A stretch of DNA of 64,000 bases from Komarekiella delphini-convector SJRDD-AB1 (GCF_014831675.1 NZ_VJXY01000022.1:62001-126000); one strand, 5' to 3'. Shown: positions 34,776-43,846, numbered from the stretch's first letter. Translations and numbers: made by a program. Notes: generated from the letters alone by a model not told the origin.

Positions 34776-35342
34776 ATGAGCCAGACGACATACGAGGGAG
34801 TACGCTGGATAACCGCAGACCTAGAACTGTTGCCAGATAACGGCAATCGTTACGAGATTATTGATGGGGAATTATTTGTGACCAGAGCGCCACATTGGAA
34901 TCATCAAAAAGTTTGTACCAAAATTTTGTCCGTACTGAATATTTGGTCAGAGACAACAGGTTTGGGAGAAACTGTACCCAATCCGGGAATTCTTTTTACA
35001 GATACCGATAACGTCATTCCTGATGTGGTTTGGGCAAGTAATCAACGCTTGGCTACCTTGCTAGATGATGCAGGACACTTGACTGGTGCTCCAGAACTGG
35101 TAATTGAAGTACTTTCTCCAGGTATCGAAAATGAGCGGCGGGACAGAGAGGCAAAACTCAAGCTTTATTCATCCAGAGGAGTTCAAGAATATTGGATTTT
35201 TGATTGGCGTTTACAACAGATTGAAGTCTATCAGCGGCAAAAAGCAGCACTGGTACTGATAGCGACATTATTTGCTAGTGATGAACTTAACTCACCTTTG
35301 TTACCTGGTTTTGTTTGTTTAGTGGGAAGATTGTTTGTCTAA
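34776..35342 (+). CDS. Uma2 family endonuclease-like protein (DUF820)
   Basis: 188 aa with the PD-(D/E)XK-like pattern of Uma2 proteins: YEIIDGELFVTRAPHWNHQ, IPDVVWAS, APELVIEVLSPG and REAKLKLYSSRGVQEYWIFD. These are extremely abundant in filamentous cyanobacteria; nuclease function is predicted from fold and the biological role is unsettled. AGGAGG lies 7 bases before the ATG. The spacer before it (34497-34775) contains AACAGT repeats and a GGGTGGGCA / TGCCCACCC hairpin. Confidence 0.88.
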   Translation: MSQTTYEGVRWITADLELLPDNGNRYEIIDGELFVTRAPHWNHQKVCTKILSVLNIWSETTGLGETVPNPGILFTDTDNVIPDVVWASNQRLATLLDDAGHLTGAPELVIEVLSPGIENERRDREAKLKLYSSRGVQEYWIFDWRLQQIEVYQRQKAALVLIATLFASDELNSPLLPGFVCLVGRLFV

Positions 35343-35394
35343 GTATGAAAGCAATGTTTCCAGTAAATTAATTGAGAAGTCTCTCGAACACTAG

Positions 35395-35844
35395 TTACTT
35401 GAATAGACTGTATACAGCAGCAATTTGATCGCCTGATACTTCTTGCGGCTTTTTTTCGTGTCCATCACGTATGTACAATTTATTTTTATACCATACAGGG
35501 TCAGTGCCGGCACTTGATTCTAGCATCTTAATATCTTCTCCTAAATTATTTTCTCCATATCTAGCAATGGCAACATCAATTTCGTCTAACTTATCGACAT
35601 CACCTTTGCCGTAGTAGTTATTAAACTTTGATTTGCTAGCAGCAAAAGGAGATCCTAATGCAATAGATGATATTATGTCTGCAAGGAATTGTTCATCATC
35701 GCTGTCACGAAGATCAGAAACACGCATAATTGCCTGATTACACCAAATTGTATCCTCTGCTCGAACTCCGTAGCCAAGATCAATTGACTTAGCATCTATA
35801 CTGATAGCAGGCATCTCAGTCAAAGGTAACACTTCTGTTGACAC
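35395..35844 (-). CDS. Hypothetical protein, start uncertain, possibly 5'-truncated
   Basis: 149 aa from a GTG at 35844; acidic and soluble, ending VSGDQIAAVYSLFK. I do not recognise a family. The same frame stays open 32 codons further upstream to a stop at 35941-35943, with coding-like sequence (QEVRQAGVTSRFSNLVRSLA) but no ATG, GTG or TTG before it. Either the GTG start is real or the gene has lost its 5' end. No clear ribosome binding site precedes the GTG. Confidence 0.5.
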   Translation of the reverse strand: MSTEVLPLTEMPAISIDAKSIDLGYGVRAEDTIWCNQAIMRVSDLRDSDDEQFLADIISSIALGSPFAASKSKFNNYYGKGDVDKLDEIDVAIARYGENNLGEDIKMLESSAGTDPVWYKNKLYIRDGHEKKPQEVSGDQIAAVYSLFK

Positions 35845-36122
35845 ATCACCCCGAATTTCCGAAGCAAGAGATCTTACCAGATTTGAAAATCTACTTGTAA
35901 CACCTGCTTGTCTTACCTCTTGGGGTGATATTAGCCAATCTTAACCTTATAGAAGCATTCAGCACCTAAACGAGGCAAAAATTACTTATGTATATAATGT
36001 ATAAATTTTATTAGTAGCTATCGTAAAAACCTAAAGATTACCCGATCATTCTCGAATTACGATCACACAAGCAAAGTTTGAGCGATCGCCTTTTATTAAT
36101 TCTCTACCTCATAAAATAAAGT

Positions 36123-36156
36123 ACCCACCGTCAAGCTTTTAACTATAACGGTGGGT
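36123..36156. terminator. Bidirectional terminator-like hairpin
   Basis: ACCCACCGT ... ACGGTGGGT with CTTTT on the + side and T-rich sequence on the minus side. It probably ends the Nif11 transcript, whose stop is about 90 bases away on the minus strand. The rest of 35945-36242 shows no gene. Confidence 0.55.
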
Positions 36157-36242
36157 CTTTTCCAATACTTCTTGGTTAAAGCAAGAAGCGCATTCAAGCG
36201 ATATCCTTAGTTTTTTTAACTTTTACTCCCCCAGTTCAAGAA

Positions 36243-36476
36243 TTACCTGGGATGAATGTGTCGTCTAGGTGCTAAACCTGGATTAACAATAGCTGCTAAA
36301 TCCTCTTCAGACAATTTATCAATCTCATTTTGCAGTTCTTCGACAGTAAATTCATAGCCACGCTCTTTAGCAATTTTGACGAAAGCTTCTGGGTTATCTG
36401 TGGCTTTGAGTCTTTCCTTTAATGCTTGGTCTTGTTTTACGGCTTTAAAAAGTTGGGCAGCATTTTGCTGTGTCAT
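36243..36476 (-). CDS. Nif11 family leader-like peptide
   Basis: 77 aa, with the Nif11 pattern: FKAVKQDQALKERLKATDNP, then AFVKIAKERGYEFTVEELQ and a tail IVNPGLAPRRHIHPR. Nif11-type leaders precede many ribosomal natural product precursors, and stand-alone Nif11 proteins also occur in nitrogen-fixing cyanobacteria. There is no Cys/Ser/Thr-rich core after the leader and no maturase nearby, so it looks like a stand-alone member. The ATG is preceded by AGGAGATGG at 7-12 bases. Confidence 0.85.
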   Translation of the reverse strand: MTQQNAAQLFKAVKQDQALKERLKATDNPEAFVKIAKERGYEFTVEELQNEIDKLSEEDLAAIVNPGLAPRRHIHPR

Positions 36477-36740
36477 GACAGTCCATCTCCTGTTTTAAAC
36501 AATAGATTTGAATGTCGTAATTTGACTCCTGTCGTCTCACCAAATCTAGTAGAGGAGTCCTTAACTAAGGTTATACCCTGAAATGTTAGATCAAGGAGGA
36601 AAATGCATTGATATTGACAAAAAAATATAAGTTTAAGCTAGTACAAATAATTTTGGCGAAATTCAGCCCTAACTTTGCAGAGTATTAATACCTTGATCCC
36701 CAATACTTGACTCTCAAGCAAATGTCATGCTAACCTCAAT

Positions 36741-36758
36741 CAGACCAATCGGTCTGAA
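36741..36758. promoter_or_regulatory. Palindromic operator in front of the TetR gene
   Basis: TCAGACC-AATC-GGTCTGA, 7-base perfect arms, ending 8 bases before the TetR start, overlapping the likely ribosome binding region. TTGACT about 35 bases upstream could be a -35 element. TetR regulators commonly autoregulate from such sites. Confidence 0.7.
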
Positions 36759-36766
36759 ATGTTTTA

Positions 36767-37354
36767 ATGTCTAAAGGCGAAGAAACAAAAACCAAAATTC
36801 TCCAACAAGCAGCGGAACTGTTTAACCAACAAGGTTATGCAGGCTCGTCTATGTCAGATATTATGCGTGTCACCGGATTGCAGAAAGGAGGAATTTACAA
36901 TCACTTCCAAAGCAAAGATGAACTAGCATTACAGGCTTTTGATTTTGCGATCGCTTGTGTTAGTAGACACTATAGATCTGTATTGCGAAGCAAGCGCCAT
37001 GCAGTTGAGCGTCTTCAAGCAATTATTAGCGTATTTAGTGGTTTTGTAGATAACCCACCAGTTCCGGGAGGCTGTCCACTGCTAAACACTGCTGTTGAGA
37101 GTGATGATGCTTACCCGGCATTGCGCGATCGCACTCAACAAGTGATGAACTCTTGGCTGAATCTAATTCGTCGAATTATTGAAACAGGCATTGAAAAGGG
37201 TGAAATTCGCCCTGAAGTAAATGCTGATGAAATCGCAACCATCATAACTGCAACTTTAGAAGGAGCGATTATGATGAGCAAACTATACGGAAATTCGATT
37301 CACATGCAAAGAGCAGTGAATCATCTAAATCAATACATAGAAAGCCATCTTTAA
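36767..37354 (+). CDS. TetR/AcrR family transcriptional regulator
   Basis: 195 aa. The N-terminal helix-turn-helix (about 7-55) reads TKTKILQQAAELFNQQGYAG, SMSDIMRVTGLQKGGIYNHF and KDELALQAF, a standard TetR DNA-binding domain. The C-terminal ligand domain contains PVPGGCPLLNTAVESDD, seen in a subgroup of these regulators. The palindrome at 36741-36758 is a likely autoregulatory operator. The adjacent GST gene 120 bases downstream is a possible target. The stop codon abuts a dispersed repeat. Confidence 0.9.
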   Translation: MSKGEETKTKILQQAAELFNQQGYAGSSMSDIMRVTGLQKGGIYNHFQSKDELALQAFDFAIACVSRHYRSVLRSKRHAVERLQAIISVFSGFVDNPPVPGGCPLLNTAVESDDAYPALRDRTQQVMNSWLNLIRRIIETGIEKGEIRPEVNADEIATIITATLEGAIMMSKLYGNSIHMQRAVNHLNQYIESHL

Positions 37355-37425
37355 CAGTTATCAGTAAACAGTAATCAGTTTGTTTCTGACCACTGTTTAC
37401 TGTTTACTCTTTACTGTTCACTGAT
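37353..37425. repeat. Dispersed AACAGT repeat (like 29176-29250)
   Basis: AACAGTTATCAGTAAACAGT ... CTGACCACTGTTTACTGTTT, nearly identical to the copy at the end of the FAAL-ACP-reductase gene. It begins inside the TetR stop codon (TAA then CAGT). Shorter relatives occur at about 34506 and 53143. Confidence 0.8.
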
Positions 37426-37473
37426 TTAAATCTGTGGCACAAATCAAAATATCAACTTTTTCAGGAATTTTAT

Positions 37474-38148
37474 ATGCTCAAATTCTACTACAATCCCCTT
37501 TCGCCCAATGCTCGCCGTGTGTGGATTACTTTACTAGAAAAGGAAATTCCCTTTGAAGCAATCTTGCTTAACTTAGATGGTGATCAGTTGCAACCAGATT
37601 TTTTGACAGTTAACCCTTTTCACCACATTCCAGTTGTGGTGGATGACGGTTTTCAAATTGTAGAATCTTTGGCAATTATGGATTATTTAGAAAGCAAATA
37701 TCCTACACCTGCAATGCTACCTACAGAACCTCAAGCATTAGCAACAGTGCGGATGGTGCAAATGGTGACTGCAAATGAATTATTTCCCCAAGTGATTTCA
37801 CTAATTTATGAAAATGAAGACTCACCGCAATTTGCACAGGCAAAGCAGAATATAGATAAAGTATTGCAGTTTTTTACACAAGTGCTTGGCGATCGCTCTT
37901 TTTTTGGCAGTCAGCAGTTAACCTTGGCTGATATCGTTGCTGGAATAGCCATCCATTCATTACCTCCTTTAGGTTTCCATCTCAGTAATTACTCCAAGCT
38001 GAATCAATGGTCTGAGCGCTTGATGCAACGCCCAGTGTGGCAGAAAACCAAATTAAGCGCTGAAGACTTTGAAGCATTTAAGCGGCGAGTCAGAATTTTG
38101 GTGAAGTTGCGTAGGCGTGAGATGAACAAAGGAAATCAAGCAAAGTAG
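37474..38148 (+). CDS. Glutathione S-transferase family protein
   Basis: 224 aa. N-terminal thioredoxin-like domain: MLKFYYNPLSPNARRVWITL, NPFHHIPVVVDD (cis-Pro before the glutathione site) and ESLAIMDYLESKYP (glutathione gamma-glutamyl site). C-terminal helical domain with LTLADIVAGIAIHSLPP. Likely detoxifies electrophiles; substrate unknown. It lies downstream of the TetR gene, separated by a repeat, and may be under its control. Confidence 0.9.
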   Translation: MLKFYYNPLSPNARRVWITLLEKEIPFEAILLNLDGDQLQPDFLTVNPFHHIPVVVDDGFQIVESLAIMDYLESKYPTPAMLPTEPQALATVRMVQMVTANELFPQVISLIYENEDSPQFAQAKQNIDKVLQFFTQVLGDRSFFGSQQLTLADIVAGIAIHSLPPLGFHLSNYSKLNQWSERLMQRPVWQKTKLSAEDFEAFKRRVRILVKLRRREMNKGNQAK

Positions 38149-38267
38149 CTAAAACCAAGTTGCTTTTCAAAAAGCCACGCCAGATGTCATCTGGGTAAAT
38201 TTGCTAGAGTGAACACACCAGGATTTTTCAGTCAAATCTCTGATTACGCCAGCAGACGAGGCTACCC

Positions 38268-39740
38268 ATGCTTACAAGTACGCTAATTCTCTCAAATCAA
38301 CTTCCCACCCTACAATATTCCTCCACCCCAGAGCGTTTCGATGAAACCTGGGAAGCCCCTCTGGCTACCCTCCTGGGACTAGGACGCGCCGCTGGCGCTG
38401 ACTTCATCGAATTATTCTTAGAGCGTCGCAACTACATCAGTTGTCTTGCAGAAGACGACGCCATCACTAGTATTTCACCAAGTTTAGCTACAGGTGCAGG
38501 CGTCAGAGTCTTTCGCGGCAAAGCCGACTGCTACGTTAGCACCAATGACCTTTCATTTTCCGGTTTGAAAGCAGCCTTAGAAAAAGGTCTTTCTATCCTG
38601 GGATTACAACTACCCGCTCCCAACGCTTTCATCCCAGAAATCAACCTGGAATTATTGAGAGACTACGCCACCAAAAGAGGTAAAGATGGATGGCTGACGC
38701 TGTGTAGCTCCATCCGAGAAATGGGAGAAGTCCTTCTTGATGGTACTGCCCAGCTAAAGCGAAAAGCTAGTCACGTCCAATCGCGCCGCGCTACCTATTT
38801 CCGAGATTGGCAAGAAGTTTTAGTCGCCGCCAGCGATGGTACTTTTGCTCGTGATATTCGCCTCACCCAGTCAGTAGGATTTAACCTCCTGTCTGCTGAT
38901 GGTGCTAATCGCTCCTCCATCGGTGAACGTGCTGGTAACACTAGCGATGCTAACTTCTTAAGAACTTGGGATTATCAACAAGCCGCCGAGCAAATAGCCG
39001 AATCTGCTGGGAAAATGCTCTATGCAGATTACGTGGAATCAGGCACTTACCCCATCATTATGGCGAATCACTTTGGCGGCGTCATCTTCCACGAAGCCTG
39101 TGGACACTTGCTAGAAACCACTCAAATTGAACGCAACACCACTCCCTTTGCTGACAAAAAAGGCGAAAAAATTGCCCACGAAAGTTTAACAGCCTGGGAT
39201 GAAGGGCGTGCTGAAAATGCCTTTGGCACAATTGACATGGATGATGAAGGTATGCCTGCTCAAAGAACCCTATTAATTGAAAAAGGTGTTCTCAAAAACT
39301 TTTTAGCAGATAGAGCAGGTTCCTCACGCACCGGACACCCTAGGACGGGAAGTGGACGCCGCCAGAATTACACCTATGCCGCTGCTAGCCGGATGCGTAA
39401 TACCTATATTGATTCTGGTGAATATAGCATTGAAGATTTATTTGCCTCTATTGATAAAGGCATTTACTGCAAAAAGATGGGCGGCGGTAGTGTTGGCGCA
39501 ACAGGCCAATTTAACTTTAGTGTCGATGAAGCTTATTTAATTGAAAATGGCAAAATCACCAAACCACTAAAGGGAGCCATCCTTATCGGTGAAGCCAAGG
39601 AAATTATGAACAAAATTTCCATGTGTTCTCAAGATTTGGAAATCGCACCAGGTTTTTGTGGCTCCGTCAGTGGCAGTATTTACACCACAGTAGGACAACC
39701 CCACATCAAAGTTGATTCGATTACCGTAGGTGGACGCTAG
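38268..39740 (+). CDS. tldD: TldD-type metallopeptidase subunit
   Basis: TldD and TldE form a heterodimeric peptidase that trims unfolded peptides and, in some bacteria, matures modified peptides. The zinc motif HEACGHLLE (H-E-x-x-x-H) is intact, with [18 protein letters not shown] and the glycine-rich [14 protein letters not shown] typical of TldD. 490 aa. The partner TldE (40214-41554) lies downstream but the two are separated by a 470-bp insertion carrying a dead gene. A Nif11-type peptide is encoded 1.8 kb upstream; no functional link is shown. Confidence 0.92.
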   Translation: MLTSTLILSNQLPTLQYSSTPERFDETWEAPLATLLGLGRAAGADFIELFLERRNYISCLAEDDAITSISPSLATGAGVRVFRGKADCYVSTNDLSFSGLKAALEKGLSILGLQLPAPNAFIPEINLELLRDYATKRGKDGWLTLCSSIREMGEVLLDGTAQLKRKASHVQSRRATYFRDWQEVLVAASDGTFARDIRLTQSVGFNLLSADGANRSSIGERAGNTSDANFLRTWDYQQAAEQIAESAGKMLYADYVESGTYPIIMANHFGGVIFHEACGHLLETTQIERNTTPFADKKGEKIAHESLTAWDEGRAENAFGTIDMDDEGMPAQRTLLIEKGVLKNFLADRAGSSRTGHPRTGSGRRQNYTYAAASRMRNTYIDSGEYSIEDLFASIDKGIYCKKMGGGSVGATGQFNFSVDEAYLIENGKITKPLKGAILIGEAKEIMNKISMCSQDLEIAPGFCGSVSGSIYTTVGQPHIKVDSITVGGR

Positions 39741-39774
39741 AGAATTTTAGATTTTGGATTTTGGATTTTGGATT

Positions 39775-40155
39775 GTGAATGAACAGCAGTTTAAAACTAG
39801 AACAAAGCAGCTTGCATTGTGAGTTATTCGTCTAGTTGAGGTGCTGCCACCAACTAAAACTGCTGATGTCATTGGCAAGCAGCTGTTGCGTTCGGCTACT
39901 TCTGTGGGTGCTAATTATCGAGCAGCTTGTAGATCTAAATCAACAGCTGATTTGATTGCTAAACTCGGCATCGTGGAAGAAGAAGCGGATGAAACGCTTT
40001 ATTAGTTAGAGCTTCTTGTTGAATCAGGATTAATGACAGCAGAAAAACTAAAAAGCCTAATGCAAGAAACTACCGAAATTCTTGCCATGACCGTGGCGTC
40101 AATCAAAACACTACGAGAAAAATACAATTTCCAAAATCCAAAATCCAAAACCTAA
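39775..40155 (+). pseudogene. Four-helix-bundle protein (23S rRNA-IVP family) pseudogene
   Basis: From a GTG at 39775 the frame reads NEQQFKTRTKQLAL, stop (TGA 39820), VIRLVEVLPPTKTADVIGKQ, LLRSATSVGANYRAACRSKS, GIVEEEADETLY, stop (TAG 40003), LELLVESGLMTAEKLKSLMQ and ends at 40155. This is the TIGR02436-type four-helix-bundle family. The two stops fit single-base changes (CGA to TGA, TGG to TAG). It is flanked by ATTTTGG heptamers on the left and CCAAAAT heptamers on the right. It sits between tldD and tldE. Confidence 0.85.
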
Positions 40156-40213
40156 CATCTAAAATTTACTCGTTTTCAATCCAAAATCTAAAATCTAAAA
40201 TCTCAAATTGAGT

Positions 40214-41554
40214 ATGCCAAATATCAACGAAATAGCAAGTTATGCCAAGGATAATGCTAATAAACTTGGCATCAAAAAATTCGACATTTATGGCTCAACA
40301 GTGGACGAAACTAGTGTACAAGTAGACCAAGGTGAGCCAAAACAAGTCAAAGCCTCAAATCGTTCTGGTGTCACTGTCCGTGTCTGGAATGAAGACAATA
40401 CAATGGGAGTCACCAGCACCACAGATGTAGATCCCAATGGATTGGAATTAGCTTTAAAAACTGCCTACGAAGCCAGTTTCTTTGGTGTTAAGGAAAATGT
40501 CCCTGATTTTAGTCCAGAGGCTACTATTCCAATTGCCAATAAAGCTGAAGACAAAGCACCCCAAGCACCTGTTGCTGAACTGATTGAAAAACTGCTGGTT
40601 GCTGAAAAAGAATTATTGGCAGTTCATCCAGCAATTAAAGGTGTGCCTTATAACGGTTTGGCGCAAAGAGATATTGATAGGTTCTATCTCAATAGCGACG
40701 GTGCAGCAAGAATTGAATCTCACTCTTTAGCATCGGTTTATCTTTATAGCAAAACTGAGGAAGAAGGAAAAAAACCGCGTAGTGCAGGCGCTTTTAGAAT
40801 CAACCGGAGTTTAAATAATTTAGACATTAATGGTTGTATTAAAGAGACTGCTGATAAAACTATCAGTCACTTGAACTATGAAAAAATCAAGACTGGTAAA
40901 TATAGAGTTGTTTTCTCAGCGGAAGCTTTCTTAAGTCTGTTGGGTGGTTTTTCTAACTTGTTCAATGCTCAAAGTATTCTGGACAACCAAAGCCTATCTA
41001 CTCCCGATGATTTAGGTAAGCAAATTGCTTCACCTCTGCTTTCGGTTTATGATGATGCATTGCATCCAGCTAATGTAGGCGCAGAAACTTTTGATGGTGA
41101 AGGAACTCCCACTCGTCAGATTTCCTTGATTGAAAGTGGAGTTTTAACAGGCTTTCTTCACAGTGCTGGAACTGCTAAAAGGATGAATGCTCAGCCAACA
41201 GGTAATGCAAGTATTGGCGCAAAAGTCAATGTTAGTCCCAATTTTTATCATGTTTTCTCAGCAGCAACTCCTGAACAGGAATTTAGTCTAGAAACTTCTG
41301 AGAATGTGATTTTTATCGATGATTTACAAGCTCTCCATGCTGGAGTTAAGTCTTTACAAGGCTCGTTTTCTTTGCCGTTTGATGGGTGGCTAGTCAACAA
41401 GGGTGTTAAAACAAGTATTGAGTCAGCAACAGTTGCGGGCGATTTCTTGGAACTCTTGAAGTCAATTATTTATATCGAGAAAGAAGCGGAATTAACTCCA
41501 GGAGGCGTTTGTCCAAAAATCTGGGTGGATGAACTATCCATTACTGGAGAGTAA
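40214..41554 (+). CDS. tldE: TldE/PmbA-type subunit
   Basis: Non-zinc partner of TldD in the TldD/TldE peptidase. 446 aa from the ATG at 40214; a TTG two codons upstream is less likely. Family features: KKFDIYGSTVDETSVQVDQG, NRSGVTVRVW, GEGTPTRQISLIESGVLTGF, NASIGAKVNVSPNFY and LQGSFSLPFDGWLVNKGVK. It lacks the HExxxH motif, as expected. Probably once directly downstream of tldD. Confidence 0.9.
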   Translation: MPNINEIASYAKDNANKLGIKKFDIYGSTVDETSVQVDQGEPKQVKASNRSGVTVRVWNEDNTMGVTSTTDVDPNGLELALKTAYEASFFGVKENVPDFSPEATIPIANKAEDKAPQAPVAELIEKLLVAEKELLAVHPAIKGVPYNGLAQRDIDRFYLNSDGAARIESHSLASVYLYSKTEEEGKKPRSAGAFRINRSLNNLDINGCIKETADKTISHLNYEKIKTGKYRVVFSAEAFLSLLGGFSNLFNAQSILDNQSLSTPDDLGKQIASPLLSVYDDALHPANVGAETFDGEGTPTRQISLIESGVLTGFLHSAGTAKRMNAQPTGNASIGAKVNVSPNFYHVFSAATPEQEFSLETSENVIFIDDLQALHAGVKSLQGSFSLPFDGWLVNKGVKTSIESATVAGDFLELLKSIIYIEKEAELTPGGVCPKIWVDELSITGE

Positions 41555-41623
41555 AACCTCGGAGTTAGGAGTTAGTGGTTAGGAGTTTTCATTTTAAAAC
41601 TGATAACTCTTAACTTATAACTC

Positions 41624-42064
41624 TCATTCTTCTCCTCCGATACCAAGATTAATGTCAAAGCCGTCAGCACCATTTAGATTAGTGCCAATCATCACAGCGC
41701 CATCTACTTGAGCATTATGCAGATTAGCATCACTTAAGTTGGCGTTAGTCAGATTAGCGTTCTCAAAGGTAGTACCACTAGCAAAAGTGTCTGTAAGGTT
41801 AGCAGACTTCAAATTTGCACCAGTTAAATCTGCACCTTCTAAGTTAGCGCCTTCAAGATTAGCACCCTGTAAATTTGCCTTTCTCAAATCAACGCCTATT
41901 AAGTGAGCACCTTTCAGGTTAACGCCTGTTAAATCGCATCCGAAACATTCTCTAGTTTCTAGTAAGCGCCGGAGGGGGGTGGTGTTTTCAGCTTTTACGG
42001 GAATGGGAGCTGTTAGAGCTACTGTGCTGAGTAATGCTGCTGCTGTAAGAAATATCGCTTTCAT
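41624..42064 (-). CDS. Secreted pentapeptide-repeat protein
   Basis: 146 aa from the ATG at 42064, chosen because GGAGGT lies 4 bases upstream; a start five codons earlier is unlikely. Signal peptide KAIFLTAAALLSTVALTAPI with cleavage near VKAEN, then ETRECFGCDLTGVNLKGAHL and pentapeptide repeats (NLQGA, NLEGA, DLTGA) to the C-terminus. The small Cys pair ECFGC recurs in a group of exported cyanobacterial pentapeptide proteins. Expected in the periplasm or thylakoid lumen. Function unknown. Confidence 0.85.
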   Translation of the reverse strand: MKAIFLTAAALLSTVALTAPIPVKAENTTPLRRLLETRECFGCDLTGVNLKGAHLIGVDLRKANLQGANLEGANLEGADLTGANLKSANLTDTFASGTTFENANLTNANLSDANLHNAQVDGAVMIGTNLNGADGFDINLGIGGEE

Positions 42065-42374
42065 ATGTACCTCCATCACTTCTAGAAGTTGTTGAATAAC
42101 TAGCTTCTACAGTACCTATTCTCTCAAATCTCAGAATCCTGTCCTCATGCGAGCGGAGTAATTTAAATTATCTATGAGACTACGTATTGTTTGTTTAGTT
42201 AGTCCGATAGGACTAAAATCAGCTCTGCATAAGAAAGCCTTTTAGGTTGAATAAAAAATTTAAATTAAAATTTCAAACTTAATTCTGTTGTGCGATATGC
42301 CAAAATCCTGTATGTATCTGGGCAAAATCAAACCTGGATGCATATCAAAAACTTGAAACTACGAACTCGCAGGA

Positions 42375-42572
42375 TAATACCAATTCACGAAAATCTTGAT
42401 ACATATAGATTTTTTGTAGGGGCACGGCATTGCCGTGCCCCTACCTGACAATGCCAAAAAGTTTAATGTTAGGATGCGTTAGGCGATCGCTAATATACTA
42501 TACCTCTTGTAAATATCTTTAAGAGCAAAGCCGGAGTCTCCAGCTTTACTCTTGAGAGGCATAAAGCAAATT
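42375..42572. repeat. 198-bp dispersed repeat, copy 2 (inverted relative to 2176-2373)
   Basis: Starts TAATACCAATTCACG and ends GGCATAAAGCAAATT; reverse complement of the copy at 2176-2373 with two differences. Contains the same GTAGGGGCACGGC palindrome and HIP1 site. The right end runs directly into an ACTTACGCACT sequence that starts another repeat family. Confidence 0.85.
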
Positions 42573-42953
42573 CAGAACTTACGCACTCAGATCCCCCAAC
42601 CCCCTTAAAAAGGGTGGAATTTATAAAGCCCCCTTTTTAAGGGGGGAACCGGAATCAAAGTCCCCCTTTTTAAGGGGAGCCACTGTGTTGGGGAGACAGC
42701 GCCGTGGGCGGGTTTCCCGACTTGAGGCGACTGTCGTCGGGTTTCCCGACTTGTAGCAAGTGGCGTGGATTTAGGGGGATCTACAAGTCTCGAATACAAC
42801 ACCAAAAAGTTTTCAGATATCCTCTAACTTCTCCCAACGCGAAGAAGCGTCTACCAGAGAAGAGGAGACGCAATCATGCGAACGGGGTTTCTCAACCTAG
42901 GAAACTTTTCATGACAGATAAATTTGTACTTTAGTCGGTTAGGAAACGCTATA
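42573..42953. repeat. GC-rich composite repeat region
   Basis: No gene. Begins with the ACTTACGCACT end of the MITE-like family (compare 6941), followed by CCCCCTTAAAAAGGG and CCCTTTTTAAGGGG palindromes and two copies of GGGTTTCCCGACTTG. The matching right-hand terminal repeat is not seen, so the element looks truncated. Confidence 0.6.
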
Positions 42954-43472
42954 TTACTGCAATTTTTTATCTAAATTTTGACGAATATTTATTATGTAAA
43001 AGTACCCATCTTTGAATAAACAGTTATTTGATATAGCTTTAATTTCAAGATACAATAAATTTTTATATATTATGTCTATATTATCGAACACGGTTACTTC
43101 ACTTAAAGTATTAACGTTGATAAACTTTTGGTTGATTAAACGTGCAGATGTTGATAAGTTATCTATCGCCAAAAGCTTAATTTGAAATGCTCCTTTTAAA
43201 TATAACCTTATATTTATACGTTTTATGTTAATACAATTCTTCCACTTCTGGACTGAAAAAACATTAAAATAAGTATCAAATCTAATGCTTCCACCTTTTT
43301 TGAGTTCAACAATATTTTGTTTGTAATTAAGCACGGAATTATAGTTCAATTTTAAAAATAGTTTTTCTACACTACTATAAATATCTGAATTGGGCAAGAT
43401 AATATTTTGCAGTATAATAGTAGCTGGAATGTGTTGATTATCAACTATTGATTTTGCCAAAACATCTAACAT
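42954..43472 (-). CDS. Orphan N-terminal domain of a GlfT2-like glycosyltransferase, probably a remnant
   Basis: 172 aa, strongly AT-rich and rich in Ile, Asn and Lys compared with its neighbours. The block GGSIRFDTYFNVFSVQKWKN followed by RINIRLYLKGAFQIKLLAID and ending DGYFYI resembles the N-terminal beta-sandwich of GlfT2-type galactofuranosyltransferases. It stops where the catalytic GT2 domain should begin. Either a truncated gene or a free-standing domain. Base composition suggests transfer. The family assignment is from motif memory and moderate. Confidence 0.5.
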   Translation of the reverse strand: MLDVLAKSIVDNQHIPATIILQNIILPNSDIYSSVEKLFLKLNYNSVLNYKQNIVELKKGGSIRFDTYFNVFSVQKWKNCINIKRINIRLYLKGAFQIKLLAIDNLSTSARLINQKFINVNTLSEVTVFDNIDIIYKNLLYLEIKAISNNCLFKDGYFYIINIRQNLDKKLQ

Positions 43473-43803
43473 TATAACTTCAGTAGAAAATTTTAAAGGT
43501 TGAAAATATATGACTTAGCTCAAAAATTTAACTCGTTGGACTTTTGAACTCGTCTGTCTAAAGAGTGATTAATTTGGCTCAGGAAAGCTTGTTTAGGTAA
43601 AATAGATTACATTTAATTAATTGTGAGCGGCTGTGTTTAAAATAGTTAAGTGAAGCTTGCTTATTGTTGGTTTTAAATTATTATCTCGATTGTGGTAGTG
43701 AAGTGTACGATCGCACAGTCGGCTCATAACTATTGCCATTTTGGCTCTTGACTATATTTTTTGTAAAATGCGATCGCTATTCTGAGTTAGTATTGATTAA
43801 TCA

Positions 43804-43846
43804 AAAATCGGCGTCATTCTAGGAATCAAAATGACGCCGATTTTTT
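43804..43846. terminator. Strong bidirectional terminator hairpin
   Basis: AAAAATCGGCGTCATT ... AATGACGCCGATTTTTT, about 15 perfect base pairs with A and T tracts on both sides. On the minus strand it could end the 44015-44233 gene; on the plus strand there is no protein gene upstream since 42.1 kb, so an RNA may end here. The rest of 43473-44014 shows no gene. Confidence 0.75.
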
